NCBI GenBank assembly: GCA_027353395.1 | Contig: DAIEHU010000047.1 | Span: forward strand, 1 to 12,510 | Source of the DNA: Desulfobacteraceae bacterium | Lineage (GTDB): Bacteria > Desulfobacterota > Desulfobacteria > Desulfobacterales > Desulfosalsimonadaceae | Direction of reading: 5' to 3' | Length of the DNA stretch: 12,510 nt | Part shown: piece by piece, positions 1 to 7,083 of the stretch | How the letters are laid out: the number at the start of each line of letters is the position of its first letter | Numbering within the stretch: position 1 is the first letter of the stretch | The notes under the pieces: generated by a model | Told to the model about the DNA's origin: nothing | Databases searched by the model: none | The model's input: only the letters and a program-made list of their open reading frames with translations | Position numbers and translations under genes: made by a program

Positions 1-93
1 GCAGGATGTATTGCCGCCGATTTTAAGGGTGTCCATGCCTGGAACAGGAAAGCTTCCCCGTACGCCTCTGAATCGAATCATGAATTTTTTCAT
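1..93 (-). CDS. MBL-fold metallo-hydrolase, N-terminal fragment (runs off left edge)
   Basis: The first 31 codons are visible from an ATG at 93, and the frame stays open to the window edge. The peptide begins MKKFMIRFRGVRGSFPVPG and continues to a GGNTSC segment. This 'F-x-GVRGS-x-P-x-PG ... GGNTSC' pattern is the characteristic N-terminus of a family of metallo-beta-lactamase-fold hydrolases related to PhnP and cAMP phosphodiesterases (COG1235-like). The zinc-binding HxHxDH motif would lie beyond the window, so catalytic competence cannot be judged. The ribosome-binding site is weak (GGGTG just upstream); a second in-frame ATG at codon 5 is an alternative start. It lies 77 bases downstream of glpX on the same strand and may be the last gene seen of the long operon. 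The substrate is unknown. Confidence 0.75.
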   Translation of the reverse strand, partial: MKKFMIRFRGVRGSFPVPGMDTLKIGGNTSC

Positions 94-115
94 TTTGGCA
101 CCCGTTTAAAGTGAA

Positions 116-139
116 GGTTCCTCACGTGAGGGATTAACC
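116..139. repeat. Palindrome between glpX and the MBL-fold gene
   Basis: Positions 120-131 read CCTCACGTGAGG, a perfect 12-bp palindrome. It is flanked by GGTT (116-119) and AACC (136-139), which are also complementary, leaving a GATT bulge on one side. It lies 26 to 37 bases upstream of the MBL-fold start codon. No T-tract follows on the minus strand, so it does not look like an intrinsic terminator. It could be an operator or an mRNA hairpin separating the last gene from glpX. This is a pattern-based observation only. Confidence 0.35.
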
Positions 140-170
140 ATCCATACCAAGCCTGGGCGTTTGTGTTTTG

Positions 171-1115
171 TCACATCGCTTGACGAGGGTGATGGGAGGT
201 GATCCACCTGACCGTGCCGGTGTTTCCGTTGATGACCATGGAATGTGAAACAGCCTTTTTGGCATATTTGACGCCGCGCAAAAAAGTCCCTCCGGAAATG
301 CCCGTGGCGGCGAAAAAAGCGTCCCTGCTTTTTATCAGGCTTTCAACAGTCAGAATTTCTTTCATATCCTTGCCATATTCGGCCACAGCGCAACGTTCTT
401 CCTCGCTCTGGGGGGCCAGCCGGGCGATCATCCATCCGCCAAGGGCGCGGATGGCGCAGGCCGAAATCACGCCTTCAGGAGTTCCCCCGGTTCCCATCAT
501 CACATCCACTTCAGAACTCGGGTCAGCCGCCATCAGCGAGCCTGCGACATCTCCGTCCGTATGAAGCTGGATGCATGCCCCGGTTTTCCGGATATCCGCG
601 ATCAGTTGTCTGTGTCTGGGCTTTTCCAGCACAAACACCACCAGCTCATCCACCGTTTTTCCGACAGCTTTTGCAATGGTGAGCAGATTGTCCTTCACCG
701 GCGCGTCGATATCAATGCCGCTGGCCGCTTCCTTGGGGCATACGATTTTTTTCATATAAAAGCTGGGGCCGGGGTCATACATGGTTCCGGACGGGGATGC
801 GCCGACAACGGCAATGGCATTTGCGCGGCCACGGGCCAGCAGGTTGGTCCCCTCCACCGGATCAACAGCAAGGTCCATCTCAAGGCCGTTTCCGTTTCCG
901 ACCCTTTCCCCGTTGAAAAGCATGGGGGCCTTGTCTTTTTCACCTTCCCCGATGACAACGCGGCCGCTGATGTCGATGGCGCCGAACGCTTTTCTCATGG
1001 CATCTACCGCGGCGCCGTCTCCGGCTTCCTTTAATCCTTTTCCCAGGAATTTTCCAGCCGCCAGGGCCGCTGACTCGGTCACCCTGACTAGATTTAACGC
1101 TAAATTTTTATACAT
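171..1115 (-). CDS. glpX: Fructose-1,6-bisphosphatase, class II (GlpX)
   Basis: A cytoplasmic, metal-dependent enzyme that hydrolyses fructose 1,6-bisphosphate to fructose 6-phosphate, the committed step of gluconeogenesis. The 314-residue length is close to the usual 320-340. Family signatures are VIGEGEKDKAPML (residues 54-66), DPVEGTNL (85-92) and GTGGTPEGVISA (208-219). The acidic metal and catalytic positions known from E. coli GlpX fall at the same numbers here: D33, E57, D85 and E88, with E214 in the GGTPEG loop. All are present, so the enzyme should be active. The start is the ATG at 1115, 12 bases after the murA stop, with only a weak AAGA-type ribosome-binding site. Sulfate reducers growing on acetate, lactate or CO2 need gluconeogenesis, which fits the organism. 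Its place behind murA suggests both share a transcript with the respiratory genes upstream. Confidence 0.96.
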   Translation of the reverse strand: MYKNLALNLVRVTESAALAAGKFLGKGLKEAGDGAAVDAMRKAFGAIDISGRVVIGEGEKDKAPMLFNGERVGNGNGLEMDLAVDPVEGTNLLARGRANAIAVVGASPSGTMYDPGPSFYMKKIVCPKEAASGIDIDAPVKDNLLTIAKAVGKTVDELVVFVLEKPRHRQLIADIRKTGACIQLHTDGDVAGSLMAADPSSEVDVMMGTGGTPEGVISACAIRALGGWMIARLAPQSEEERCAVAEYGKDMKEILTVESLIKSRDAFFAATGISGGTFLRGVKYAKKAVSHSMVINGNTGTVRWITSHHPRQAM

Positions 1116-1127
1116 AGTTTTCTTAAT

Positions 1128-2393
1128 TTATTTGGATTTCTTGGCTGAAACACGTTTAATCGTTGCGCCGAGGGCCGCCAGTTTCTTTTCAAGGCTCTCA
1201 TAGCCGCGATCCAGATGATACACCCGGCTGACAACGGTTGTTCCCGTGGCGACAAGCCCGGCAAGAATCAGAGAGGCGCTTGCCCGGAGATCGGTGGCCA
1301 TGACCGGCGCGCCGGAAAGTTTGGGGCCGCCTTTAATCATGGCATGATTGCCCGAAATGGTGATATCCGCCCCCATGCGGCAAAGCTCGCTGACGTGGAT
1401 AAACCGGTTTTCAAAAATATTTTCGGCGATCACGCTGAACCCATTGGCCACCGACATCAGCACCATGAACTGGGCCTGCATATCTGTTGGAAATCCGGGG
1501 TAGGGCATGGTTTTAATATCAATGCTGTGTATGGGATGGTTTCCTTTTACACGAACCGCATCTCCATAAGTCTCTATGACCGCTCCGGTTTTTTCAAGTT
1601 TGTGAATGACGGATTGCAGGTGATTCGGGTCACAATTGTTTATCCGGACATCCCCCCTGGTCAGGGCTGCGGCCACCATCAGCGTGCCGGCCTCAATGCG
1701 GTCCGGAATAATGGTGACGGTCGCGGGTTTTAATTTTTTGACCCCTTTGATGGTGACAACCGCCGTCCCCATGCCGGAAATATCCGCGCCCATCAGGTTC
1801 AGCATGTCGGCAAGAGCGATAATCTCCGGCTCCCTGGCCGCATTGCGCAAAACCGTCGTGCCTTTTGCCAGAACCGCCGCCATCATCAGGTTTTCCGTGC
1901 CGGTCACCGTTGGGACGTCAAAATAAATATCCGCACCCTTCATCTGTTTGCATTCCGCTTCAACATATCCATGTTCCAGCCGGATGTCAGCGCCCAGAAG
2001 GGCCAGCCCGTTTAAATGAAGGTCGATGGGACGCGCGCCGATGGCGCATCCGCCGGGCAGGGAAACTTTTGCTTTTTTCATTCGGGAAAGCAGAGGACCA
2101 AGCACCAGAATGGACGCCCGCATTTTTCGGACCTGTTCATATGGCGCTTCAAAGCAGTTCAGGTTGGCCGTATCAATATGGACCGAGTGCCCGTCTGTTT
2201 CCACACTCGCTCCCATATTGGCCAGCAGCTCTTTGATGCTGTCAATATCTTTTAAAATCGGGACATTGTGAAATGTAAACCGGCCGGCCGCCAGCAGGGA
2301 AGCGGCAAGAATGGGAAGCGCCGCGTTTTTGGCGCCGCCGACAGTCACTTCTCCCTTGAGAACACGGCCGCCTTTTATGATAATTTCATCCAT
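1128..2393 (-). CDS. murA: UDP-N-acetylglucosamine 1-carboxyvinyltransferase (MurA)
   Basis: The cytoplasmic enzyme that transfers enolpyruvyl from phosphoenolpyruvate to UDP-GlcNAc, the first committed step of peptidoglycan synthesis. The 421 residues match the usual 417-430. The N-terminal GGAKNAALP motif (19-27) holds the K22/N23 pair that contacts substrate. The mobile loop LPGGCAIGARPID (112-124) carries the catalytic cysteine C116; because it is Cys and not Asp, the enzyme is predicted to be fosfomycin-sensitive. The PYPGFPTDMQAQ segment (298-309) supplies the catalytic aspartate D304, and YHLDRGYE (392-399) supplies the conserved arginine R396. The ATG at 2393 overlaps the TGA of the preceding small membrane-protein gene by one base (TGATG), implying translational coupling. 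GGAG lies 9 bases upstream, inside that upstream gene. A cell-wall gene at the end of a respiratory cluster is unusual but the assignment is clear. Confidence 0.97.
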   Translation of the reverse strand: MDEIIIKGGRVLKGEVTVGGAKNAALPILAASLLAAGRFTFHNVPILKDIDSIKELLANMGASVETDGHSVHIDTANLNCFEAPYEQVRKMRASILVLGPLLSRMKKAKVSLPGGCAIGARPIDLHLNGLALLGADIRLEHGYVEAECKQMKGADIYFDVPTVTGTENLMMAAVLAKGTTVLRNAAREPEIIALADMLNLMGADISGMGTAVVTIKGVKKLKPATVTIIPDRIEAGTLMVAAALTRGDVRINNCDPNHLQSVIHKLEKTGAVIETYGDAVRVKGNHPIHSIDIKTMPYPGFPTDMQAQFMVLMSVANGFSVIAENIFENRFIHVSELCRMGADITISGNHAMIKGGPKLSGAPVMATDLRASASLILAGLVATGTTVVSRVYHLDRGYESLEKKLAALGATIKRVSAKKSK

Positions 2394-2557
2394 CAGTGAT
2401 GCTCCTGATTCTGCCCATCATGTGATTTCATGTCAATGATGGATTTCACAACTGCAAACGTCAAACCCGCGCCGATAATGGACAGCGCGTACCATAATCC
2501 TCCCATGAACACCATGTGAGGCATATCCCAGACCCATTCAAAGCAAAATGGAAACAT
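2393..2557 (-). CDS. Small single-pass membrane protein (54 aa) in the qrc cluster
   Basis: An uncharacterised 54-residue ORF (ATG at 2557, TGA at 2395-2393). The start has one of the strongest ribosome-binding sites in the window, GGAGGAGAAC ending 5 bases before the ATG. The N-terminus (MFPFCFEWVWDMPH) is rich in aromatics, residues about 15-41 form one hydrophobic helix (from MVFMGG to VVKSII), and the tail is short, polar and His-rich, ending QEHH. It lies 25 bases after qrcD and its stop overlaps the murA start. The strong ribosome-binding site, membrane-type composition and snug fit between two real genes argue that it is translated. By position it may be a small accessory subunit that stabilises QrcD or Qrc, as tiny helices do in cytochrome oxidases; this is inference. 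I do not recognise a named family. Confidence 0.8.
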   Translation of the reverse strand: MFPFCFEWVWDMPHMVFMGGLWYALSIIGAGLTFAVVKSIIDMKSHDGQNQEHH

Positions 2558-2582
2558 TTCTTGTTCTCCTCCGTATCCCCCT

Positions 2583-3821
2583 TTAATCGATGGGATTTAA
2601 TTCCTGTTCCTGCGGGAAAACCGGCAAATAGCGATATGCCAGAGATATCACAATCAGCCCGTAGGCTACCGGAAGGATGGTGGTCGCTACTTCCTGCCAG
2701 CTCGGCATATAGGTGAACCAGTCGTCAAATGAAAACAATGGAACCGCCATGACCTGAAGCACCATCACCCATCGGTTAAGGGAAACGCCCATGACCGCCA
2801 GGATGACCGCCGACATCAGCAAAAATGCGTTTTCACGGCCCTTCCGGGTGATCAGAATAAGCCCCGGAACAAATCCGCACAGCACGATTTCAATAAACAG
2901 GAGCCCGATATTGTAAGTGGGGCTGGAATAGAAATCCATCAGGGTGAATCCTCTGGAAGGCGCTGTGACAAATGCCCAGTAGAGGGTATCGGCGGTCTTA
3001 GCGATAATATAAGTGATGATCATCCAGCCGGAAATTTTGGCAAGAAGCCGGATGACATCCTGCTTGACCAGTTTTTTCCGGGTGATTTTCTCCGTCAGCC
3101 AGATCCCCAGAATGGTAAAGCAGGGGCCGCAGGCGGCTGCGGACCAGGTAAACAGAAAAAATGTCCACGGCCAGATAAACACATGTTCACGGTAGGCAAA
3201 CGGGCGGCCGTAAAGAACCCCGGCCACGCCGCCCAGGGAACCTTGATGGAAAAAGGATAAAAACACCCCCGTGGCCGCAAAAATGGGCATCACGCCGTGC
3301 ATGTTATGGGTCAAATGATTCAGGAACGGCTTTTTGGCAAGTCTGGGGTTTTCAAGAATCAGGGGGATAAATTCAATGGTCAGCACCGCGAAGTAGCAGG
3401 ACAGACAGAAGGCTACTTCGGTGAGCATGGAATGAACATTGGCGTGCCAGAAAATAAACCATCCCCGGAGCGGCTGCCCGATATCGATGGTCAGAATCAA
3501 GAGGGCTGAGCTGTAGCAGATAAACCCGATAATGACTGCAAAATTGATGATGTTTGCAAGCTTATCCTTGCCGACGATATAGGTTAAAAATCCGGAAAAG
3601 AAAGCGCCGCCGCCCAGGGCGATCACCGATAGGTCCGCCCAGATCCAGAGCGCGAATCCGTATGCGTCATTCATGCGGGTCTGGTTGAGCCCCTTATACC
3701 AGATGAGAAACATGGCGTAGACGCCCCAGACCAGGACGGCCGTAACAGCCGCCATCCAGAAAGCAAACCGCCGTTTTGAACAGCGGTTGACGCCCGCGGG
3801 AATCAATGGCATCCCATTCAT
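2583..3821 (-). CDS. qrcD: Menaquinone reductase Qrc, integral membrane subunit QrcD (NrfD/PsrC-like)
   Basis: The quinone-reducing membrane anchor of the Qrc complex. About ten hydrophobic segments are visible, roughly at residues 26-48, 64-88, 97-119, 138-160, 183-199, 222-248, 264-285, 309-330, 338-364 and 384-403 when counted from an ATG at 3839. The FFHQGSLGG motif (196-204) matches the HQSSLG signature of the NrfD/PsrC family, near the quinone site. No haem-binding pattern is seen, as expected for this family. Two starts are possible. The ATG at 3839 has no visible ribosome-binding site, whereas the ATG at 3821 is preceded by AAGGA with an 8-base spacer, so 3821 (412 aa) is preferred over 3839 (418 aa). 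It follows qrcC directly. In Desulfovibrio vulgaris, Qrc activity is reported to be electrogenic, with this subunit taking protons for quinone reduction from one side of the membrane. Confidence 0.9.
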   Translation of the reverse strand: MNGMPLIPAGVNRCSKRRFAFWMAAVTAVLVWGVYAMFLIWYKGLNQTRMNDAYGFALWIWADLSVIALGGGAFFSGFLTYIVGKDKLANIINFAVIIGFICYSSALLILTIDIGQPLRGWFIFWHANVHSMLTEVAFCLSCYFAVLTIEFIPLILENPRLAKKPFLNHLTHNMHGVMPIFAATGVFLSFFHQGSLGGVAGVLYGRPFAYREHVFIWPWTFFLFTWSAAACGPCFTILGIWLTEKITRKKLVKQDVIRLLAKISGWMIITYIIAKTADTLYWAFVTAPSRGFTLMDFYSSPTYNIGLLFIEIVLCGFVPGLILITRKGRENAFLLMSAVILAVMGVSLNRWVMVLQVMAVPLFSFDDWFTYMPSWQEVATTILPVAYGLIVISLAYRYLPVFPQEQELNPID

Positions 3822-3862
3822 CGAATCGTTCCTTGCCATATATTTGCGTTTAATGGTGTTCT

Positions 3863-4669
3863 TTAACGTTTTTGCTTGAGCTTACCCGGTTCTTCATCCG
3901 TCAGATAATTATCTCCCTGCCGCCGCACCCAGTTTTTGGCGGTCAAATAATACACCTTGGGGTTTGTTCCCAGCCGTTCGAGCAGACGGAATGCGTTGGG
4001 GCTGGTCTTTAACTGATGAACGGCATGGGCTTTATTGTTCAAATCGCCAAAGGTAATGGTCCCTGTCGGGCAGGCCTGAGCGCAGGCGGTCTGATAGTCG
4101 TCCTCGCCCAGCGGCTCATTTTGCCGGTTCTCAAAATACGCCTTGTTTCTGGCCAACTGGTAGCGGTGGAAACAAAAGGAACATTTTTCCACAACGCCCC
4201 GCATTCTGGGCGAAACATCGGGGCTTAAAGCTTTTTTCATGTCCGCCGGCCAGACCGGATCCCACCAGTTGAATTTTCGCGCGTGATACGGACAAGCCGC
4301 CATACAGTAACGGCAGCCGAAGCACCGGGTATAGATTTGGCTGACGATGCCGGTGTCATCGTCATAGTCGGTGGCCACCGCCGGGCATACGGAAACGCAC
4401 GGGGAATGGCCATGAAGGTCCACGCCGTCGCATTGCATGCAAGGCATGGGGAGATAACAGATTTCCGTTTCCGGATAAGGCTTGCCGTTGTTCAGTTTAT
4501 AGACCCGGATCCAGTTGATGCTGTCTAGTTTATTGGTTTCATCCGGTTTGAATGGCACATTGTTTTCCATATAACAGCCCACCATGCAGGCCCCGCAACC
4601 GGTGCATTTGTCAAGATCAATGACCATACCGTATCTTCTGGCGCGTTCGTAATCGTGCTTTTCTTTCAT
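3863..4669 (-). CDS. qrcC: Menaquinone reductase Qrc, iron-sulfur subunit QrcC
   Basis: A ferredoxin-like electron-transfer subunit of 268 residues with 16 cysteines in four ligand sets, enough for four cubane clusters. The Cys patterns are C22/C25/C28/C32 (CTGCGACMVGC), C77/C80/C91/C95, C116/C119/C122/C126 (CFGCRYCMAAC) and C163/C166/C196/C200. The second set is stretched: ten residues (DGVDLHGHSP) lie between C80 and C91, where the common form is CxxC-x4-C. C71 is an additional cysteine. This architecture is that of the PsrB/NrfC/DmsB family and of the iron-sulfur part of alternative complex III. There is no signal peptide, so export would rely on riding with the Tat substrate QrcB, as for other subunits of this type. 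The ATG at 4669 has GAGGG 4 bases upstream. It passes electrons between QrcA/QrcB and the QrcD quinone site. Confidence 0.93.
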   Translation of the reverse strand: MKEKHDYERARRYGMVIDLDKCTGCGACMVGCYMENNVPFKPDETNKLDSINWIRVYKLNNGKPYPETEICYLPMPCMQCDGVDLHGHSPCVSVCPAVATDYDDDTGIVSQIYTRCFGCRYCMAACPYHARKFNWWDPVWPADMKKALSPDVSPRMRGVVEKCSFCFHRYQLARNKAYFENRQNEPLGEDDYQTACAQACPTGTITFGDLNNKAHAVHQLKTSPNAFRLLERLGTNPKVYYLTAKNWVRRQGDNYLTDEEPGKLKQKR

Positions 4670-4728
4670 GAAACCCTCAGCGTTTTATCTGGATACTAAT
4701 CATCAGCACAACATGCCAATTATTTTTC

Positions 4729-7020
4729 TTACACCCTGAATAACTGGGCCCGGATTCCCCATGCCATATCCAGGCCCGATGCCGGGTCTTCAATCGGCCC
4801 CATCAGTTCATTGATATTGGTCCCTTTATTCGCCAGATATTCGCTGTATGCCGTATGGCCAAGCCCCCTGGGCATGGCGATCAGGCCGGGCATGATCCCT
4901 TCATACAGGTGAATAAGAACCGATGCCTTCCCTTTGGGCGTTTTCAGAAGGGCCTTGCCGCCTTCTTCCAGGTTTAATTTCAAAGCAGTGGCCGGATTGA
5001 TCTCCACCAGCGTCATCTGTTTTTTCAGCACCGTATCATCCACTGTTTTGGTCATAAACGGTGAACTGGCCATATGATCACCGGCCATGCGGATGGAATC
5101 GCAGGGAATCAGGATCAGATTGAAGGTTTTTTCATCCCCGTCCAGGATCGCGGGCGCATAGGCGGGAAGCACATCGCTGTCTCGTTTCCCTGTTCCTGCC
5201 CGGGCCGTGGGATAAAATTCATATTTTGCGGATGCCGTGTTAAATGTAAAACGGTCTGACGCTGCGGGCGTTTCAATGATTTCAACCACTCCTTTTTTTT
5301 TAAGGATACGCCAATGTCCCTGCAAGGTGTCTTCCAGAAATGCTTCGTAGCCGTTCCAGGGAAACGCCTCTTCAATGAATCCGCCCAGGGCCTTGGCCAT
5401 GTGAATAAATGCGTCGCCGGTGTGTCTGGTGTCGTAGAGAGGCTTGATCACCGGCACCGCCAGGCTGATAACCTGATGGGACATGCCCGCGGGCGCCGGA
5501 ACATCCTGATACCGCTCCAGGGGCGAGTGATCCGGCAGAATATAATCGGCATAGCTGGCGGTTTCATCCATATAGCTGGAAAAACTCACAATAAACGGAA
5601 TCCGCTCAAATGCTTTTCGGGTGGCGGCCGTGTCCGGAAGGGTGTACATGGGGTTGGCGTCCACCACCAGCAGCGCCTCCACCGGAGAGCCGTCTTTTGT
5701 CGTATTGATGAGTGTCGGCACCCGGTTTAACAGGAATCGGCTGTTGGGGAAGAGGTCGCCGCCGGCGCCATCGCAACGCGGCTGCCGCATGCCCCTGGAT
5801 GCAATGCCGTCCATGCCGAGATCCGGCCATTTGGCGTATGTCAACTCCGGGATAACATACAGTCCGCCGGTTTTATTTATATTCCCCATTAACGCATTCA
5901 ACGCGTGAACGGCTAATGTCTCATTCATGCCGCCCGGCAATGCGCCCTTTCCGCGGCCATTGATGGCAATGGGTCTGGATGAGCCGGCGAACTCCCGGGC
6001 CAGGGATTTGATGAGGGCTTCCTGGATGCCGGTGATCCGGGACACGTTTTCCGGCCCATACCCTTCAAGCAGGGCTTTGAATCCGGTATGGGCCACCCCG
6101 GCCTCATCGTTCCAGTCATTGAAGCCAAACGTGAATGTTTCAACAAAATGTTTATTGTATAATGATTCCTTGACGATGATATGGGCAAGGCCCAAGGCCA
6201 GCGCCCCTTCCGTCCCCGGATTGATGCCGATCCAGCGGTTTGCGCTGGCTGCGGTATCAGACAGGCGGGGTTCAATCTGGATAAACCGTTGAGCGGTGTT
6301 GCGCGCGCCAAATAGTCGGGACATGCGCCCTGGCGCGCCCCAGCCGTCTAACATGCCGGAGCCGAAACTTAAAATAAAATCAGCATTTTCAATGTCAAAA
6401 CCCGGTGTTCCCTGTTTGCCCTGCGTCAGAAATACAGCCTGTGCCCCGGCGTCCTGGGCGGTGGCCTGGCGCATCAGGTTTGGGGAACCATAGACGGTCA
6501 GGAACCGGCCGATCAGACTGGGAAGCGTTCCCCCCTCCATGCCGGTGATGCAGGCCACGGATTGGGGTTCTTCCAATTTCCTTAAGCTTGCAAGTTTTTC
6601 CGTAACAGCCGCCAGCGCCTCATCCCAGGTGATTTTTTTCCATTTCCCCTCTCCGCGTTTTCCTTCCCGCTTCAGGGGCGACCGCACACGATCCGGCCCG
6701 TACAGGTATTGCAGGCCGGACAGCCCCATAGGGCATAGCGCGCCTTTATTCACCGGATGCTCTTTCATGCCTTCGATTTTAACCGGACGGTTTCCGGAAA
6801 ACCGGACATAAATGCCGCATCCGCCGGGGCAGAGGGTGCAGATGGACGGCTTGTATGAGACCGGACCGGCTTCCGGAACCGGGGTCCACGGCCAGTTCTG
6901 GGTCCAGATGGCCGCATCGTCCATTAATTTCCAAGGCACCGGGGTCAGCAGGGTTCCCGCCGCGCCGCCAAGCGCCGCAGCGGTTGTATATGTCAGGAAA
7001 TTTCTTCGGTTAATTTTCAT
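4729..7020 (-). CDS. qrcB: Menaquinone reductase Qrc, molybdopterin-oxidoreductase-family subunit QrcB
   Basis: The large periplasmic subunit, 763 residues from the ATG at 7020. That start is preferred because AAGGGCG lies 5 bases upstream and the protein then opens with a compact twin-arginine signal (MKINRRNFLTYTTAAALGG); an in-frame TTG at 7044 would add eight residues. After the signal come a tryptophan-rich linker and a [4Fe-4S] motif C61-x2-C64-x3-C68-x27-C96 (CTLCPGGC ... ALCPMG), followed by the molybdopterin-oxidoreductase fold. A C-terminal dinucleotide-binding-like domain holds the MPGLIAMPRGLGH segment. Purified D. vulgaris Qrc is reported to contain no molybdenum or tungsten, so this subunit is probably structural rather than catalytic. 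I cannot tell from sequence alone whether this copy has lost cofactor ligands. The context (qrcA before, qrcC and qrcD after) makes Qrc far more likely than polysulfide or thiosulfate reductase. Confidence 0.9.
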   Translation of the reverse strand: MKINRRNFLTYTTAAALGGAAGTLLTPVPWKLMDDAAIWTQNWPWTPVPEAGPVSYKPSICTLCPGGCGIYVRFSGNRPVKIEGMKEHPVNKGALCPMGLSGLQYLYGPDRVRSPLKREGKRGEGKWKKITWDEALAAVTEKLASLRKLEEPQSVACITGMEGGTLPSLIGRFLTVYGSPNLMRQATAQDAGAQAVFLTQGKQGTPGFDIENADFILSFGSGMLDGWGAPGRMSRLFGARNTAQRFIQIEPRLSDTAASANRWIGINPGTEGALALGLAHIIVKESLYNKHFVETFTFGFNDWNDEAGVAHTGFKALLEGYGPENVSRITGIQEALIKSLAREFAGSSRPIAINGRGKGALPGGMNETLAVHALNALMGNINKTGGLYVIPELTYAKWPDLGMDGIASRGMRQPRCDGAGGDLFPNSRFLLNRVPTLINTTKDGSPVEALLVVDANPMYTLPDTAATRKAFERIPFIVSFSSYMDETASYADYILPDHSPLERYQDVPAPAGMSHQVISLAVPVIKPLYDTRHTGDAFIHMAKALGGFIEEAFPWNGYEAFLEDTLQGHWRILKKKGVVEIIETPAASDRFTFNTASAKYEFYPTARAGTGKRDSDVLPAYAPAILDGDEKTFNLILIPCDSIRMAGDHMASSPFMTKTVDDTVLKKQMTLVEINPATALKLNLEEGGKALLKTPKGKASVLIHLYEGIMPGLIAMPRGLGHTAYSEYLANKGTNINELMGPIEDPASGLDMAWGIRAQLFRV

Positions 7021-7083
7021 GAGAACGCCCTTGCATGATTCCAAAACAATTGAGAATTTTAGGCCGGATTTGTTTACAAGCCG

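Noticed and set aside
199..1203. Long plus-strand ORFs opposite glpX (199-564, 561-1034, 781-1203)
   Set aside because: They lie antisense to a gene with every GlpX catalytic residue, have no recognisable domains and are Arg/Ser/Pro-rich, typical of shadow frames.
5314..6292. Plus-strand ORFs of 95-138 codons opposite qrcB
   Set aside because: Antisense to a clearly coding frame, with no ribosome-binding site of note and low-complexity translated sequence.
7020..7044. TTG start at 7044 for qrcB
   Set aside because: The ATG at 7020 has a better ribosome-binding site and places the twin arginines at residues 5-6 of a normal Tat signal.
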